Below, piece by piece: positions 17,258-26,095 of a stretch of DNA of 45,386 nucleotides. Position numbers and translations under genes: made by a program. The first letter of the stretch is position 1; each line of letters begins with the position of its first letter. Origin of the DNA: Arthrobacter sp. PsM3 (GTDB lineage: Bacteria > Actinomycetota > Actinomycetes > Actinomycetales > Micrococcaceae); contig NZ_JARUXE010000036.1 in NCBI RefSeq assembly GCF_030433895.1, positions 1-45,386 on the forward strand, given 5' to 3'. The notes beneath the pieces were generated by a model. The model was given only the letters and a program-made list of their open reading frames with translations. It searched no databases and was not told the DNA's origin.

Positions 17258-18853
17258 ATGACCTCGCCAGACGCCGGCAACACCCAGGCCGAGCCGTTCA
17301 ACGGCAGACTCGCGCTGCTGCTCGCCATGGCGATGTTCGTGCTTGTTGTGGACACGTCCATCATGAACGTTTCGATCTCGGCCGTGGTCAAGGACATCAA
17401 CTCCACCGTCAGCGGCCTCCAGTCAGCGATAGCGCTTGAAGCGCTGGTGTCCGCCGCTTTCATCCTGATCGGCGGAAAAATCGGCGATCTGATCGGCCGC
17501 AAGCGCGCCTACGTGATCGGGCTGGTCTGTTATGCCGTTGGCGCGGTGGCGATGACGCTGGCTCAGAGCCTGCTCCCGATCATCATCTTCTGGGCCGTGG
17601 TCGGAGGGCTGGGCGCCTCGCTGCTGCTACCCGCCATGCAGTCCCTCATCCATGGGAATTTCGAGGGCGCGGCACAGAAAAGGGTCTATGCCCTGGTCGG
17701 TGCCTCAGCTGCGATCGCCGCGGCGGTTGGGCCTTTGCTCGGAGGGTTCATCACCACCTTCCTGTCCTGGCGCGTTGCCTTCATGCTGGAGACCGTCATC
17801 ATCGCGGTTGTTCTGTCCGGCATTAAGCTCGTTCAGGACGTGCCGTTTGTGGGGACCCGATCGTTGGACATCGTCGGGTCGGTCCTGTCCATCGTGGGTA
17901 TGGGCGGAATCGTGCTTGGCATCCTGGTCTGGCAGGAGGGCGGCGAATCTGTGGCTGCGCTCCTGGCCGTGGGTGGGGTCGGCCTCGGCGGCCTGATCTA
18001 TTGGCTGGTGAGGCGCAAACGCCACGACAAGGCCGCACTGCTGGACCCTGACCTGTTCCAATCGAAAGCCTTCCGCTTTGGCGCCACGGGACAAATGCTT
18101 CAGCAGGTGGCTCTCGGCGGCACCATGATCGTGTTGCCCATCTATCTTCAGATGGTGCTCGGCTACAACGCCATGCAGGCAGGGCTCTCGATTGCGCCGC
18201 TCTCGCTGACCATGTTCGCGGTGGCTATGCTCGCCGGGAAAAGGGCTGGGGCGCGCCGCCCGGCCAGCCTCATCCGGTGGGGCTTTCTGCTCCTGATCGT
18301 GGGCTTGGTGGTGCTGATACCGATCGTTCCGCGTGCGGAGTCCGGGTGGTGGCTCCTTCTCCCGCTGGTCATCGCCGGATGTGGTCTGGGTCTGTTGGTG
18401 TCGCAGCTCAACAACTACACGCTGTCCCCGATCTCGGACGAGCGGGTTAGTGAGGCCGCCAGCGTCAATTCGGCGTCAGGGTCATTCGGTCTATCACTTG
18501 GCCTCGCGTTTGCAGGCGGCATCATGCTGGCATCGCTCTCGTCCATCTTCATTGGCATGGCGACGTCGAGTACGGTTCTGGCGCCCGACCAGCAGCAGCA
18601 GGTGTCGCGGAGCCTGGAACAGGATGCACAGGTCATGAGCGATGCGCAGCTTGAGGAACTCCTCGCTGGCCAGACGGAGGAAGTCCGCAACGAGATTATC
18701 CGCATCAACACGGATGCGCGGCCACTGGCCCTTCAGATCGCGCTGGTGGTTCCGATACTGGCCGGCCTCGCGGGGCTCTTCACGTCCTTCCTCATGATAA
18801 GGCTTCCGGATCCCAAGCCCTCCGGTGCCGGGGAAAGTACGGTACTAGGTTGA
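17258..18853 (+). CDS. DHA2-type MFS drug/proton antiporter
   Basis: This 531-residue protein starts at ATG 17258 with GGGGAG upstream. It has the DHA family traits: VVDTSIMNVSI in helix 1 (the D-x-T/S-I-x-N-V motif), motif A GGKIGDLIGRKRAY, and motif C in helix 5 (GASAAIAAAVGPLLGG). About 14 hydrophobic helices and the length fit DHA2 (EmrB/QacA-like). There is an extracytoplasmic loop near residues 440-480 (SRSLEQDAQVMSDAQLEEL) before the final helix. It is likely to export a toxic organic compound using the proton gradient. No TetR or MarR regulator is adjacent, and inverted-repeat site 2 lies in its leader. Confidence 0.9.
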   Translation: MTSPDAGNTQAEPFNGRLALLLAMAMFVLVVDTSIMNVSISAVVKDINSTVSGLQSAIALEALVSAAFILIGGKIGDLIGRKRAYVIGLVCYAVGAVAMTLAQSLLPIIIFWAVVGGLGASLLLPAMQSLIHGNFEGAAQKRVYALVGASAAIAAAVGPLLGGFITTFLSWRVAFMLETVIIAVVLSGIKLVQDVPFVGTRSLDIVGSVLSIVGMGGIVLGILVWQEGGESVAALLAVGGVGLGGLIYWLVRRKRHDKAALLDPDLFQSKAFRFGATGQMLQQVALGGTMIVLPIYLQMVLGYNAMQAGLSIAPLSLTMFAVAMLAGKRAGARRPASLIRWGFLLLIVGLVVLIPIVPRAESGWWLLLPLVIAGCGLGLLVSQLNNYTLSPISDERVSEAASVNSASGSFGLSLGLAFAGGIMLASLSSIFIGMATSSTVLAPDQQQQVSRSLEQDAQVMSDAQLEELLAGQTEEVRNEIIRINTDARPLALQIALVVPILAGLAGLFTSFLMIRLPDPKPSGAGESTVLG

Positions 18854-18884
18854 GCTGTGGCCGATGGCCGGTTCCGTCCGGGGT

Positions 18885-18901
18885 TCACCCCCAGCGGATG
18901 A
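18885..18901. promoter_or_regulatory. Inverted repeat TCACCC-CCAGC-GGATGA (site 3)
   Basis: Exact match to TCAYCC-N5-GGRTGA. It lies 150 bases upstream of the first PLDc_N-SHOCT gene and downstream of the DHA2 stop. An AT-rich TTTATACA stretch follows at about 18932 and could be a -10 element. Confidence 0.6.
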
Positions 18902-19050
18902 GGAATTCATCAGGATTCCGGGCAGAAAATGTTTATACAGGGCCAGTGCTCAGGCCGGCAGGCGGGTGACCCTGGCACGCGGTGAGCATTCCGACACCCG
19001 TTGGCTGCCGAGCCGTACCAAGCCGCCTCAACTGAAAGTAGGGAAGCTAA

Positions 19051-19425
19051 ATGAGTTTCTGGGAGAACTTTTGGAATATATTCTGGTGGTTTCTTTGCGT
19101 GTACGCATTCATCGCTTTCCTGTACGCGCTATTCGTCGTGATAGGTGACATATTTCGTGACCAAGAGCTGAATGGCTGGTTGAAAGCCGTCTGGCTCGTA
19201 CTCCTGGCCTTCTTACCCTTCTTGAGTGTGCTGGTGTACTTGATTGCCCGCGGCAAGGGTATGACCGAACGGACCATGGAACGGGCCCGCCAGTACCAGG
19301 AGGCATCCGAGGCGTACATCCGCCAGGTCGCCTCTGTGAGCCCCACCGAGGAGATTTCGAAAGCCAACGCTCTTCTGGACGCTGGAACGATCAGCCCGGA
19401 CGAGTACGAAAAGATCAAAATCTGA
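19051..19425 (+). CDS. PLDc_N-like two-helix membrane protein with SHOCT tail (paralogue 1)
   Basis: This is a 124-residue protein. An aromatic N-terminus (MSFWENFWNIFWWF) leads into helix 1; a short loop with FRDQELNGWLKAVW follows; helix 2 is LVLLAFLPFLSVLVYLIARG. This is the layout of the PLDc_N membrane domain seen at the front of cardiolipin synthases. The C-terminal 30 residues, PTEEISKANALLDAGTISPDEYEKIK, form a SHOCT domain, a short helical oligomerisation module. The leader TGAAAGTAGGGAAGCTAA before ATG is almost the same as for paralogues 2 and 4, and the first 24 coding bases equal those of paralogue 4. No enzyme motif is present. Likely a small membrane scaffold or sensor; function unknown. 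Confidence 0.9.
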   Translation: MSFWENFWNIFWWFLCVYAFIAFLYALFVVIGDIFRDQELNGWLKAVWLVLLAFLPFLSVLVYLIARGKGMTERTMERARQYQEASEAYIRQVASVSPTEEISKANALLDAGTISPDEYEKIKI

Positions 19426-19444
19426 ACGCACCAGGGCGTCCCGA

Positions 19445-20110
19445 TCAGCGCTGGGAAATGGTGTACACAATGATGAACACGCCGATAGTCAGGGAGGCGA
19501 TCGCCGCTATCTTGCGACCGTTGCTCTGCATCCACGTGTAGAGGGCGGCCAGCGGCCCTTCGGCCCGCTCCGGGGAGTGCAGCCAGATGGCGATCGGCAC
19601 GACGACTGCAGATTGGGCAACGACGGCGTAGGCAAGGACCAATAAGATCTCTTGGAGCGGCGGCGGTTCCCGGCCGCCGATCAGTGCACCGGCGGCTACC
19701 GCGAGCAGGATGGCTTTGGGGCGCAGATTCAGGCCAAGACCCAGGACCACGAATTCCCAGGTCCGTGCGGACTGAAACCTCGTTTTGAGTTTGCCAACAA
19801 CAGCGCTGTCCGCCTGGGTTTTGTGCGCAAAAAGGTAAACGGCATTGCCGATAAGAAGGGCCCCAATCAACAGGACAAGCCAAGCCAGGGCCTCGTCCTG
19901 GCCCAGTTTCGGCCTGCGTGGCAGGAACTGCAGCCCGACAGCTGACAAGCCGACAACCACGATGGATCCGGCCACGCTGCCAATCAGGAAGGGCAGGGCT
20001 CCGCGGCGGGGAGCGGGGGAAAGCAGGATCATGATGGTGATGCTCACGGGCACGGTGCTGATCGCTCCCGCGAGGGCGAACAGCACCAGACTCGCGAGGA
20101 GGCTCAGCAC
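19445..20110 (-). CDS. GAP (Sap/LysE-superfamily) membrane protein
   Basis: This 221-residue protein starts at GTG 20110 with AGGTGA upstream. About six hydrophobic helices are visible, and the paired segments ALAGAISTVPVSITIMILLSP and WEFVVLGLGLNLRPKAILLA carry the duplicated N/P-containing motif of the GAP family. That family is related to the mycobacterial sulfolipid-1-addressing protein and to the LysE exporters. Transport or lipid-export support is likely. It is the last gene of a minus-strand series lipoprotein, SHOCT paralogue 2, GH15, AI-2E transporter, GAP, and starts 39 bases after the AI-2E gene. Confidence 0.8.
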   Translation of the reverse strand: MLSLLASLVLFALAGAISTVPVSITIMILLSPAPRRGALPFLIGSVAGSIVVVGLSAVGLQFLPRRPKLGQDEALAWLVLLIGALLIGNAVYLFAHKTQADSAVVGKLKTRFQSARTWEFVVLGLGLNLRPKAILLAVAAGALIGGREPPPLQEILLVLAYAVVAQSAVVVPIAIWLHSPERAEGPLAALYTWMQSNGRKIAAIASLTIGVFIIVYTISQR

Positions 20111-20149
20111 GCGGAAATCACCTGGCCTGGGGAATGGTGCGACGGCATG

Positions 20150-21304
20150 TCATGCCGCCGGTGGGCTGTCTTGGCCGCGACTGGCCGGGCCCCGTCTAGT
20201 CCGGCGGGCGCGGATGGCGTCGTCTTCCTGCTTGAGGAGGGCCTCAAGGTCCTTCGTGTCTCCGGTCAAAGGCCGCCACCACGAAATGGACGGGTCTGAG
20301 TCGAGGAGGATCGTGCGGAAAAGGAGTGTCAGCGGCACGGCAAGGATGGCGCCCACGGGACCCAGGATGACGGCCCACAACAGCACGGACACGAAGGTCA
20401 ACGTCTCGCTGAGGGCCACCGCGTTGCCCACGTATTTTGGCTGGATGATGGACTGGACGACGCCGTTGATCCCACCGTAGATGACGAAGACAGCGAAGAG
20501 AGTCGGCCATCCGCCGCTGAGGAATCCAAAAAACAGCGGCGGTACGATCGCGATGAAATAGCCGATGTTGGGGATGTAGCTGCAAATGAATGAGAGCAAA
20601 CCCCAGAGCAGCGCGCCCGGAACCTGCAGGATGACCAAAACAAGCCAGTTGAGGAGACCCTGGGCCACTCCAAGGACGGTGGTGGCAATCATGTACCGTC
20701 GAACGCCGGCCCCAAAGCCCGTAAATGCGGCGACGACGGCCGGCCGGTGTAACTGCAAATGGGTCAGTAAAGCAGGGACGCGCGATCCGTCGACCGCCAT
20801 AAGGATGAGCATGGTCAAAATGACCACGAGGCCACCCACCAGGCTTGTGATACTGCCCAGGAGGCCTCCGAGGAACCCGATTATGGCGCCGGGCGTAAAC
20901 GCCTCCAGAGCTGCTTGTGCCTGCTCGGGGCCGAATCCCACAGACTCCAGCAGCCGGGCGATGGATGCTCCCAATTCGGCCATTTGGGGGGCATACTGCG
21001 GCAGCAATGCGGAGAACTGGGCAAGCGAGGCTACCAACACCGCACCGAATCCCGCCAGGAGGGCGAAGACCGCCGCGATAGTGGAGCCTGTGGCGATTCC
21101 CCGTGGAACGCCACGCCCTTGCAACCAGCGCCGCAGGGGATGCACGCAGAGTGTGAGCACGAAGGCTAAGAACACGGGGGCGACAATTCCCCGCATCGCG
21201 GCAAGCCCGAAAGCGATAACAGTCGCGCAAGCCAGGGTGAGCAGGACGATGGCGGTACGGGGGAGTCCAGGACGAGGAACAGCTTCCGATGGTTCCGGCC
21301 CCAT
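20150..21304 (-). CDS. AI-2E-family transporter
   Basis: I chose ATG 21304 because AAGGAGGACT precedes it; the frame extends to 21334. The 384-residue protein has eight or so hydrophobic helices in the AI-2E family pattern. There is an N-terminal group, then an extracytoplasmic amphipathic stretch (about residues 95-150), then the C-terminal signature PNIGYFIAIVPPLFFGFLSG, GGINGVVQSIIQPKYVG and ALSETLTFVSVLLWAVILGP. Some members export autoinducer-2; others are Na+/H+ antiporters or have unknown substrates. The hydrophilic Arg-rich tail is typical of actinobacterial members. It follows the GH15 gene by 51 bases in the same operon. Confidence 0.88.
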   Translation of the reverse strand: MGPEPSEAVPRPGLPRTAIVLLTLACATVIAFGLAAMRGIVAPVFLAFVLTLCVHPLRRWLQGRGVPRGIATGSTIAAVFALLAGFGAVLVASLAQFSALLPQYAPQMAELGASIARLLESVGFGPEQAQAALEAFTPGAIIGFLGGLLGSITSLVGGLVVILTMLILMAVDGSRVPALLTHLQLHRPAVVAAFTGFGAGVRRYMIATTVLGVAQGLLNWLVLVILQVPGALLWGLLSFICSYIPNIGYFIAIVPPLFFGFLSGGWPTLFAVFVIYGGINGVVQSIIQPKYVGNAVALSETLTFVSVLLWAVILGPVGAILAVPLTLLFRTILLDSDPSISWWRPLTGDTKDLEALLKQEDDAIRARRTRRGPASRGQDSPPAA

Positions 21305-21355
21305 TGAGTCCTCCTTCGTTCGCCTCGGAAACAATCTGGAGTCGCGGCAGCCGCT

Positions 21356-23239
21356 TCAGCGGGGACCGCGGGACATCCTCCGCGCCCGGCCGGTGCGGCT
21401 GCCTTTGTCCGCCGCGTCGTCCAGACTATCGTTCAGCGTGATGGCTGCATCGATGAGCGCGAGGTGCGTGAATGCCTGCGGAAAGTTGCCGATCTGCTCG
21501 CCCGTAACCGCGATTTCCTCGGAATACAGGCCGAGGTGGTTCGCATAGGTCAGCATCTTCTCGAACGTGAGGCGGGCTTCATCCACCCGCCCCGCCCGCG
21601 CCAGGGCATCCACGTAGAGGAACGTGCACAGTGAGAACGTGCCTTCTGAGCCGCGGAGTCCATCGGGTGATGCGCTCGGATCGTAGCGGTAAACCAGGCT
21701 GTCAGACACCAGCTCCGTATCCATCGCGCGAAGGGTCGACTGCCACATGGGATCACTAGGTGCCACGAAGCCGACCTGCGGCATTTTCAACAGTGAGGCG
21801 TCGAGAACCGTGTCGCCATATTGCTGCACGAATGCCTCGCGTTCGGCGCTCCAGCCCTTGGCCATGATTTGGTTGTAGATAGCGTCAGGCTCGGCAGTCC
21901 ACCGGGCAACGGGCGCCGGACGGCCGTGAGCAGACGCGAGTCGGATGGCCCGGTCGAACGCGACCCAGCACATCAACCGCCCGTAAGTGAAATCCTTCCG
22001 CCCGCCACGGGTCTCCCAGATTCCTTCTTCCGGCTGGTCCCAATTGTCGGCGAGCCATTCCAGCAGTTCGCAGATGGCCATCCATCCGGGCTGCCCGATG
22101 CCGTCCCCGATTCGGTCGAGAGAGTACACGGCGTCCAGCGCTTCGCCGAAAATGTCCAGCTGAAGTTGCCCCGCAGCTCCATTTCCGATCCGCACCGGGT
22201 AGGAGCCCCGATAGCCTTCCCAACCGGAAAGGACTTCCTCCTGAAGCTCGGGGTTGCCGTCGACGCGGTACATGATATTCAGCGGGCCAGTGTCGCTCTC
22301 CAGCTGCTCGGTAATGCGGTCGCGCAGCCACCGGCTGAAGGCGGCAGCCTCGTCAGCGAAACCCATCCGGATCAGCGTGTGCACCGAGAAGGACGCATCG
22401 CGTATCCAGGTGTACCGGTAGTCCCAGTTGCGTTCCCCGCCAACCTGTTCCGGCAGGCCGGCGGTGGGTGCTGCCACCAGGGCTCCGGTGGGCGCATAAG
22501 TTAGGAGCTTCAGGGTTATAGCTGAACGTTGGAGTTCCTCACGCCACCGCCCGGCATAGGTGGATCGGCTCAGCCAATCGTGCCAGAAGTGCGCTGTGTC
22601 ATCGAGCATCCTCCGGGCCTCGAGCGGACGCAACATCCGGGGTGCGACATCCGGCCCCGTCTCCAGGACGACGCCGCGCAATTGGCCCTGTTGGAGACTC
22701 ACCGTGCTGCGCAGGTCACCTTCCTCGCTGGCGACAAGGGGGCCCAGCAGCTCGTCCCCCTCCTCGCGGATGAGGCTGAGTGCCAGGCGCGTTTCACCGC
22801 TATCGAAGATTGCGCCCTCGCCGCTGAGACTCAGGCGGTGCGGTCGCCGGCCGTAGTCGAATCGGGGCGCCACCTCGACGTCGAAGGAGATCTGTCCCCG
22901 CACGCAGCGCAGCATGCGAACCAGGCGATGCTGTTCGCTGGCCGACTCGCCGGTGGTTGGCATGAAGTCGATCAGTTCGCCAACCCCGCCCTCCGTCAAA
23001 AACCGAGTGACGAGAATAGCCGTATCGGGTAAGTAGAGTTGCTTCGTGGCGAAGGCCTTGTCGAGAGGCCGGGTACTGAAGTGGCCGCCTCGGGAACGGT
23101 CCAGCAGAGCCGCGAAAATGCTGGGAGAGTCGAAACGCGGACTGCAGAACCAGTCCAGAGTTCCGCCCGTGGCTACCAGCGCAGCCGTTTGCAGGTCACC
23201 GATAAGACCATGATCTGCGATCAGCGGGTATTCCTTCAT
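21356..23239 (-). CDS. Glycoside hydrolase family 15 protein (glucoamylase/trehalase-like)
   Basis: This 627-residue cytoplasmic protein starts at ATG 23239 with CAGGAGGC upstream. The N-terminal beta domain (IADHGLIGDLQTAALVATGG, GTLDWFCSPRFDSPSIF) is followed by the alpha/alpha barrel: NWDYRYTWIRDASFS, LSGWEGYRGSYPVRIGN, WETRGGRKDFTYGRLMCW and GSEGTFSLCTFLYVDALARA. The Glu in the WETRGG segment and the C-terminal Glu cluster (LYSEEIAVTGEQIGNFPQAF) fit the GH15 acid and base positions. Mycobacterial relatives of this size are trehalases, and trehalose or a small alpha-glucan is a fair guess for the substrate. Its place beside membrane-stress genes fits osmolyte turnover; that is inference. 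Confidence 0.9.
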   Translation of the reverse strand: MKEYPLIADHGLIGDLQTAALVATGGTLDWFCSPRFDSPSIFAALLDRSRGGHFSTRPLDKAFATKQLYLPDTAILVTRFLTEGGVGELIDFMPTTGESASEQHRLVRMLRCVRGQISFDVEVAPRFDYGRRPHRLSLSGEGAIFDSGETRLALSLIREEGDELLGPLVASEEGDLRSTVSLQQGQLRGVVLETGPDVAPRMLRPLEARRMLDDTAHFWHDWLSRSTYAGRWREELQRSAITLKLLTYAPTGALVAAPTAGLPEQVGGERNWDYRYTWIRDASFSVHTLIRMGFADEAAAFSRWLRDRITEQLESDTGPLNIMYRVDGNPELQEEVLSGWEGYRGSYPVRIGNGAAGQLQLDIFGEALDAVYSLDRIGDGIGQPGWMAICELLEWLADNWDQPEEGIWETRGGRKDFTYGRLMCWVAFDRAIRLASAHGRPAPVARWTAEPDAIYNQIMAKGWSAEREAFVQQYGDTVLDASLLKMPQVGFVAPSDPMWQSTLRAMDTELVSDSLVYRYDPSASPDGLRGSEGTFSLCTFLYVDALARAGRVDEARLTFEKMLTYANHLGLYSEEIAVTGEQIGNFPQAFTHLALIDAAITLNDSLDDAADKGSRTGRARRMSRGPR

Positions 23240-23332
23240 CTGGACAGCCTCCTGGACGTGCTCAACCTGGCAACCGAATCGAGGATCATGTTCGCGAGTA
23301 GGCGTCGCGGGCTGTTAGATCGACCGGACGGG

Positions 23333-23719
23333 TCAGGCTGTCACCCTGGTCTTGATCCTTTGGAACTCATCAGGGCTGATGGTTCCGGCGTCCAACAGAG
23401 CCTTGGCCTTGGAAATCTCCTCGGTCGGGCTCGCTGTGGCGACGCTGCGGATATAGGAGTCAGCTTCCTGCTGGTCGCGGCGGGCCCGTTCCATGGACCG
23501 CTGGGCCATGCCCTTGCCGCGGGCAACCATGTACACCAGCAGCGTCAAAAAGGGCAGGAAAGCCAGAAAGACGATCCAGACGGCCTTCCACCATCCGTTC
23601 AGCTGATGGTCACGAAAAACGTCGGCAATGACGAGCCACAGGGCGTACAGGAATGCGAAGAAGGCATAGACGACGAAGAACCACCAGAAAATGTCCCAGA
23701 AGTTTTCCCAGAAACTCAT
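23333..23719 (-). CDS. PLDc_N-like two-helix membrane protein with SHOCT tail (paralogue 2)
   Basis: At 128 residues it is closely similar to paralogues 1 and 4. It has MSFWENFWDIFWWFF, helix 1 YAFFAFLYALWLVIADVF, RDHQLNGWWKAVW, helix 2 IVFLAFLPFLTLLVYMVARG, a charged Arg/Gln-rich linker, and the SHOCT tail PTEEISKAKALLDAGTISP. The leader TGAAAGTAGGGAATCCAA supplies the ribosome binding site. It lies between the lipoprotein (93-base gap) and the GH15 gene (93-base gap), and no separate inverted-repeat site stands before it. It is therefore probably expressed from the site at 24385 with the lipoprotein. Confidence 0.9.
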   Translation of the reverse strand: MSFWENFWDIFWWFFVVYAFFAFLYALWLVIADVFRDHQLNGWWKAVWIVFLAFLPFLTLLVYMVARGKGMAQRSMERARRDQQEADSYIRSVATASPTEEISKAKALLDAGTISPDEFQRIKTRVTA

Positions 23720-23812
23720 TTGGATTCCCTACTTTCATTTGATGTGGCGTTGCTATGGCCGCAGCCTTGGCTGGGGTTGAGGCGCACGGCAGCTCCTCGA
23801 AGAAATCCGGCC

Positions 23813-24298
23813 TTAGCACTTGACCTCAGCAGCAAGGTCGCTGAGCGCGCCCTGGACGTTTGCTGCTTCGTCCCGCAGGGAACCAAGGGCTTCGGCGAGG
23901 GTTGCGTCGTTGGGAACGTTGGCGACTGCGGCAGCGAACTTGTCCTCGGCCGTTGTAACTGCGTCCACACGTTCCTTGGCCGCGTTCCCCACGTCCTTGA
24001 TTAGCGCGTTGTAGGTCGTCGCGACCTGGTCCCGGGCCGCATGGACTTGCTCCAACGTGGAACTTGGCTTCTTCAGCGTGTCCTTGAAGCTTGTTAGTGC
24101 GGCTGCAAAGGCGTCGGCGGAGGCACAGGCCGGCGAAACGGTCGGCTGCGGGCTGGAAGTGCTCGCTGGCGGGCTGGATGAACTTGCCTGTGGGCTGGAA
24201 GTGCCTGCTGGCGGGCTGGCAGTGCTGCACCCGGCGAGAAACGCGAGCATTACACCGATTGCCAGCAATCGTGCGAGGACTGGTTGTGGTCTCGACAT
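23813..24298 (-). CDS. Small secreted lipoprotein, helical
   Basis: This is a 161-residue protein with a lipoprotein signal: charged start, hydrophobic core LLAIGVMLAFL, lipobox LAGC (Cys at about residue 24). A low-complexity Ser/Pro/Gln linker (about residues 25-55) with repeated TSSPQ and SSSPPAS units follows. The mature domain (about 56-160) is Ala-rich and looks helical, with one Cys near its start and a final Cys that could form a disulfide. I know no function. It is the first gene of the five-gene minus-strand operon and lies 87 bases from inverted-repeat site 4, which suggests that it senses or shields the envelope. Confidence 0.8.
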   Translation of the reverse strand: MSRPQPVLARLLAIGVMLAFLAGCSTASPPAGTSSPQASSSSPPASTSSPQPTVSPACASADAFAAALTSFKDTLKKPSSTLEQVHAARDQVATTYNALIKDVGNAAKERVDAVTTAEDKFAAAVANVPNDATLAEALGSLRDEAANVQGALSDLAAEVKC

Positions 24299-24623
24299 GG
24301 GAGGCCCCTCTCAGATGGGCATTCGCCTGGCAGCCCAATCACTGGCAGGTAGAACCATCGTTAGCCCGGAGCCGGGCGTGCGTATCACCCCCGGGGGGTG
24401 ATATCGGATGGCGCGGCAGCCAGGGAATGGCGCAACGAAACGTGCCCAACTTATCCGTACCACTCCGGGCAGGAGACGGGCAGGTTTGAGGCCGGAGGGC
24501 CGTTCCGGACCAGCGATGATTGTGCAATGATGCGGACATGCGAGCCATAGAACTGATCAAATCACTGGCCTTGTGTAAGCCTCGAGCGGGTAGATTCGCG
24601 CACCCTTACGTCACGGGCCAGCC
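24299..24623. other. 325-base divergent intergenic region
   Basis: It separates the lipoprotein operon (minus) from the DUF2252 gene (plus) and contains the perfect palindrome of site 4. I see no further gene. It is the probable promoter region for both directions. Confidence 0.6.
24385..24401. promoter_or_regulatory. Perfect palindrome TCACCC-CCGGG-GGGTGA (site 4)
   Basis: Exact match to the shared motif and the most symmetrical copy: with flanking bases, 24384-24402 is a perfect 19-base palindrome around one G. It lies 87 bases before the lipoprotein start (minus strand) and about 220 before DUF2252 (plus strand), so it could serve both. Confidence 0.65.
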
Positions 24624-26024
24624 GTGAAAACCGAACCGGGCCCGGCGCATAAGGAGTCGATCGCCCGCGCCCAGGCAGCAGGGCGGCTCGCCCGGAATTT
24701 ACTGCCTCGCGGTGACTTCGCGACCCTCACGTTGCCGGAGCGGGACCCCGTGGGAATCCTCGAAGGGCAACATGCCACCCGCCTTCCTGAACTCATTCCT
24801 GTGCGTGTGGGGAGGATGTTGGAAACCGCGTTTTCCTTCTACCGCGGGGCGGCCGCTGTCATGGCACACGATTTGGCCGATTCCCCGGTCACCGGCCACA
24901 CCCTCATTGCGAGTGGCGACGCGCATCTGGCCAATTTCGGGCTCTTCGCCAGCCCTGAACGACGGCTGATCTTCGATCTCAACGACTTTGACGAAGCCTA
25001 CCCGGCGCCCTGGGAGTGGGACGTCAAACGCCTCGCCGCAAGCATCTGGCTGAACGGCCGCAATAGTTCCCACACGGAGGAACAATGCCGCACCGCAGTG
25101 AAGTCCTGTGTTCGCAACTATCGACAGGCGCTCAAAACGCTGTACAGCCATACGGCGACTGAACGCTACTACTTCCAAGTGGATGCGGAATTTCTTGAGG
25201 CGCGGCAGTCGGCGGCGCGCAAACGAATCAAGACAGAAGAGAAGAAGGCCCGGCAGCGAACGTCTGAACAGGTGCTCACTAAGCTGACGGCAACGACGGA
25301 ATCAGGTGAGCCCCGAATCGTCGACCAGCCGCCGATAGTTCGTCACCCGGAGACCATGGATTACGAGGCGATGGAGAGCCTCGTGGAAACGTACCGGAGT
25401 ACCCTGCGGCCGGATACCTCACTGTTGCTGAGCCAGTACCGGCTGGTGGACTTCGCGCGGCGGATCGTGGGGGTCGGCAGCGTAGGGACACGCAGTTGGG
25501 TGCTCTTGTTTGAAGGTCCTGCCGGAGAGCCATTGTTTCTGCAGGCCAAGGAAGCCGGAAAGTCGGTCCTGGAGACCCACGGGCGCATTCTCCACGCGCC
25601 CGAGCCGGTGGAGAAGAGCCTGATCACGCGCGGACAGGGATTCCGGGTGGTCGGTGCCCAACGAATCCTGCAGGCGCAGTCCGATCCGTTCCTGGGCTGG
25701 ATAAAGGACGTGACGGGGGAAGACGGGCGGCAAAGGGACTTCTACATTCGCCAATTCCGTGACATGAAGGGTTCCTTCACGCTGGCGGAAATGAACGCCC
25801 AAGAGACTGAGGATTACGGCAGGCTGTGCGGCGGGCTCCTCGCGCGGGCCCACTCCCAAAGCGCCGGCAGTGCCTTTATCCTCGGGTATCTGGGCGGAAG
25901 CGAGGTCTTTGATGATGCGCTGGCGGACTGGGCCAGGAGTTATGCGGATCAGACAGAAGCTGATCATGCGGCGCTGGGTCAAGCGGTCAAGTCGGGGCGG
26001 TTGCCTGCGGAGCGGGGCGTGTAG
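24624..26024 (+). CDS. DUF2252 protein (kinase-like fold)
   Basis: This 466-residue protein starts at GTG 24624 with no obvious ribosome binding site. The N-terminal RVGRMLETAFSFYRGAAAVMA and ASGDAHLANFGLFA, then IFDLNDFDEAYPAPWEWDVKRLA, are the DUF2252 hallmarks. The GDxHxxN and DxNDFDE segments resemble the catalytic loop and metal-binding loop of aminoglycoside-phosphotransferase-type kinases. The later LFLQAKEAGKSVLE and GQGFRVVGAQRILQAQSDPFLGW are also typical. Phosphotransfer is inferred from fold; the substrate is unknown. It diverges from the lipoprotein operon and may share site 4 with it. Confidence 0.88.
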   Translation: MKTEPGPAHKESIARAQAAGRLARNLLPRGDFATLTLPERDPVGILEGQHATRLPELIPVRVGRMLETAFSFYRGAAAVMAHDLADSPVTGHTLIASGDAHLANFGLFASPERRLIFDLNDFDEAYPAPWEWDVKRLAASIWLNGRNSSHTEEQCRTAVKSCVRNYRQALKTLYSHTATERYYFQVDAEFLEARQSAARKRIKTEEKKARQRTSEQVLTKLTATTESGEPRIVDQPPIVRHPETMDYEAMESLVETYRSTLRPDTSLLLSQYRLVDFARRIVGVGSVGTRSWVLLFEGPAGEPLFLQAKEAGKSVLETHGRILHAPEPVEKSLITRGQGFRVVGAQRILQAQSDPFLGWIKDVTGEDGRQRDFYIRQFRDMKGSFTLAEMNAQETEDYGRLCGGLLARAHSQSAGSAFILGYLGGSEVFDDALADWARSYADQTEADHAALGQAVKSGRLPAERGV

Positions 26025-26074
26025 TCCCGGCTGGCATCGGGTCTTCCGGATGCGGCGTGCCGAAGGGCCCGGAC

Positions 26075-26095
26075 TGCCGCCAATATTTGGCGGCA
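26075..26095. promoter_or_regulatory. Perfect inverted repeat before SHOCT paralogue 3
   Basis: TGCCGCCAA-TAT-TTGGCGGCA is a perfect nine-base-arm palindrome, 50 bases after the DUF2252 stop and 50 before the next ATG. It could be a terminator of DUF2252 (no T run) or an operator for the SHOCT gene. It is unrelated in sequence to the TCAYCC motif. Confidence 0.55.
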
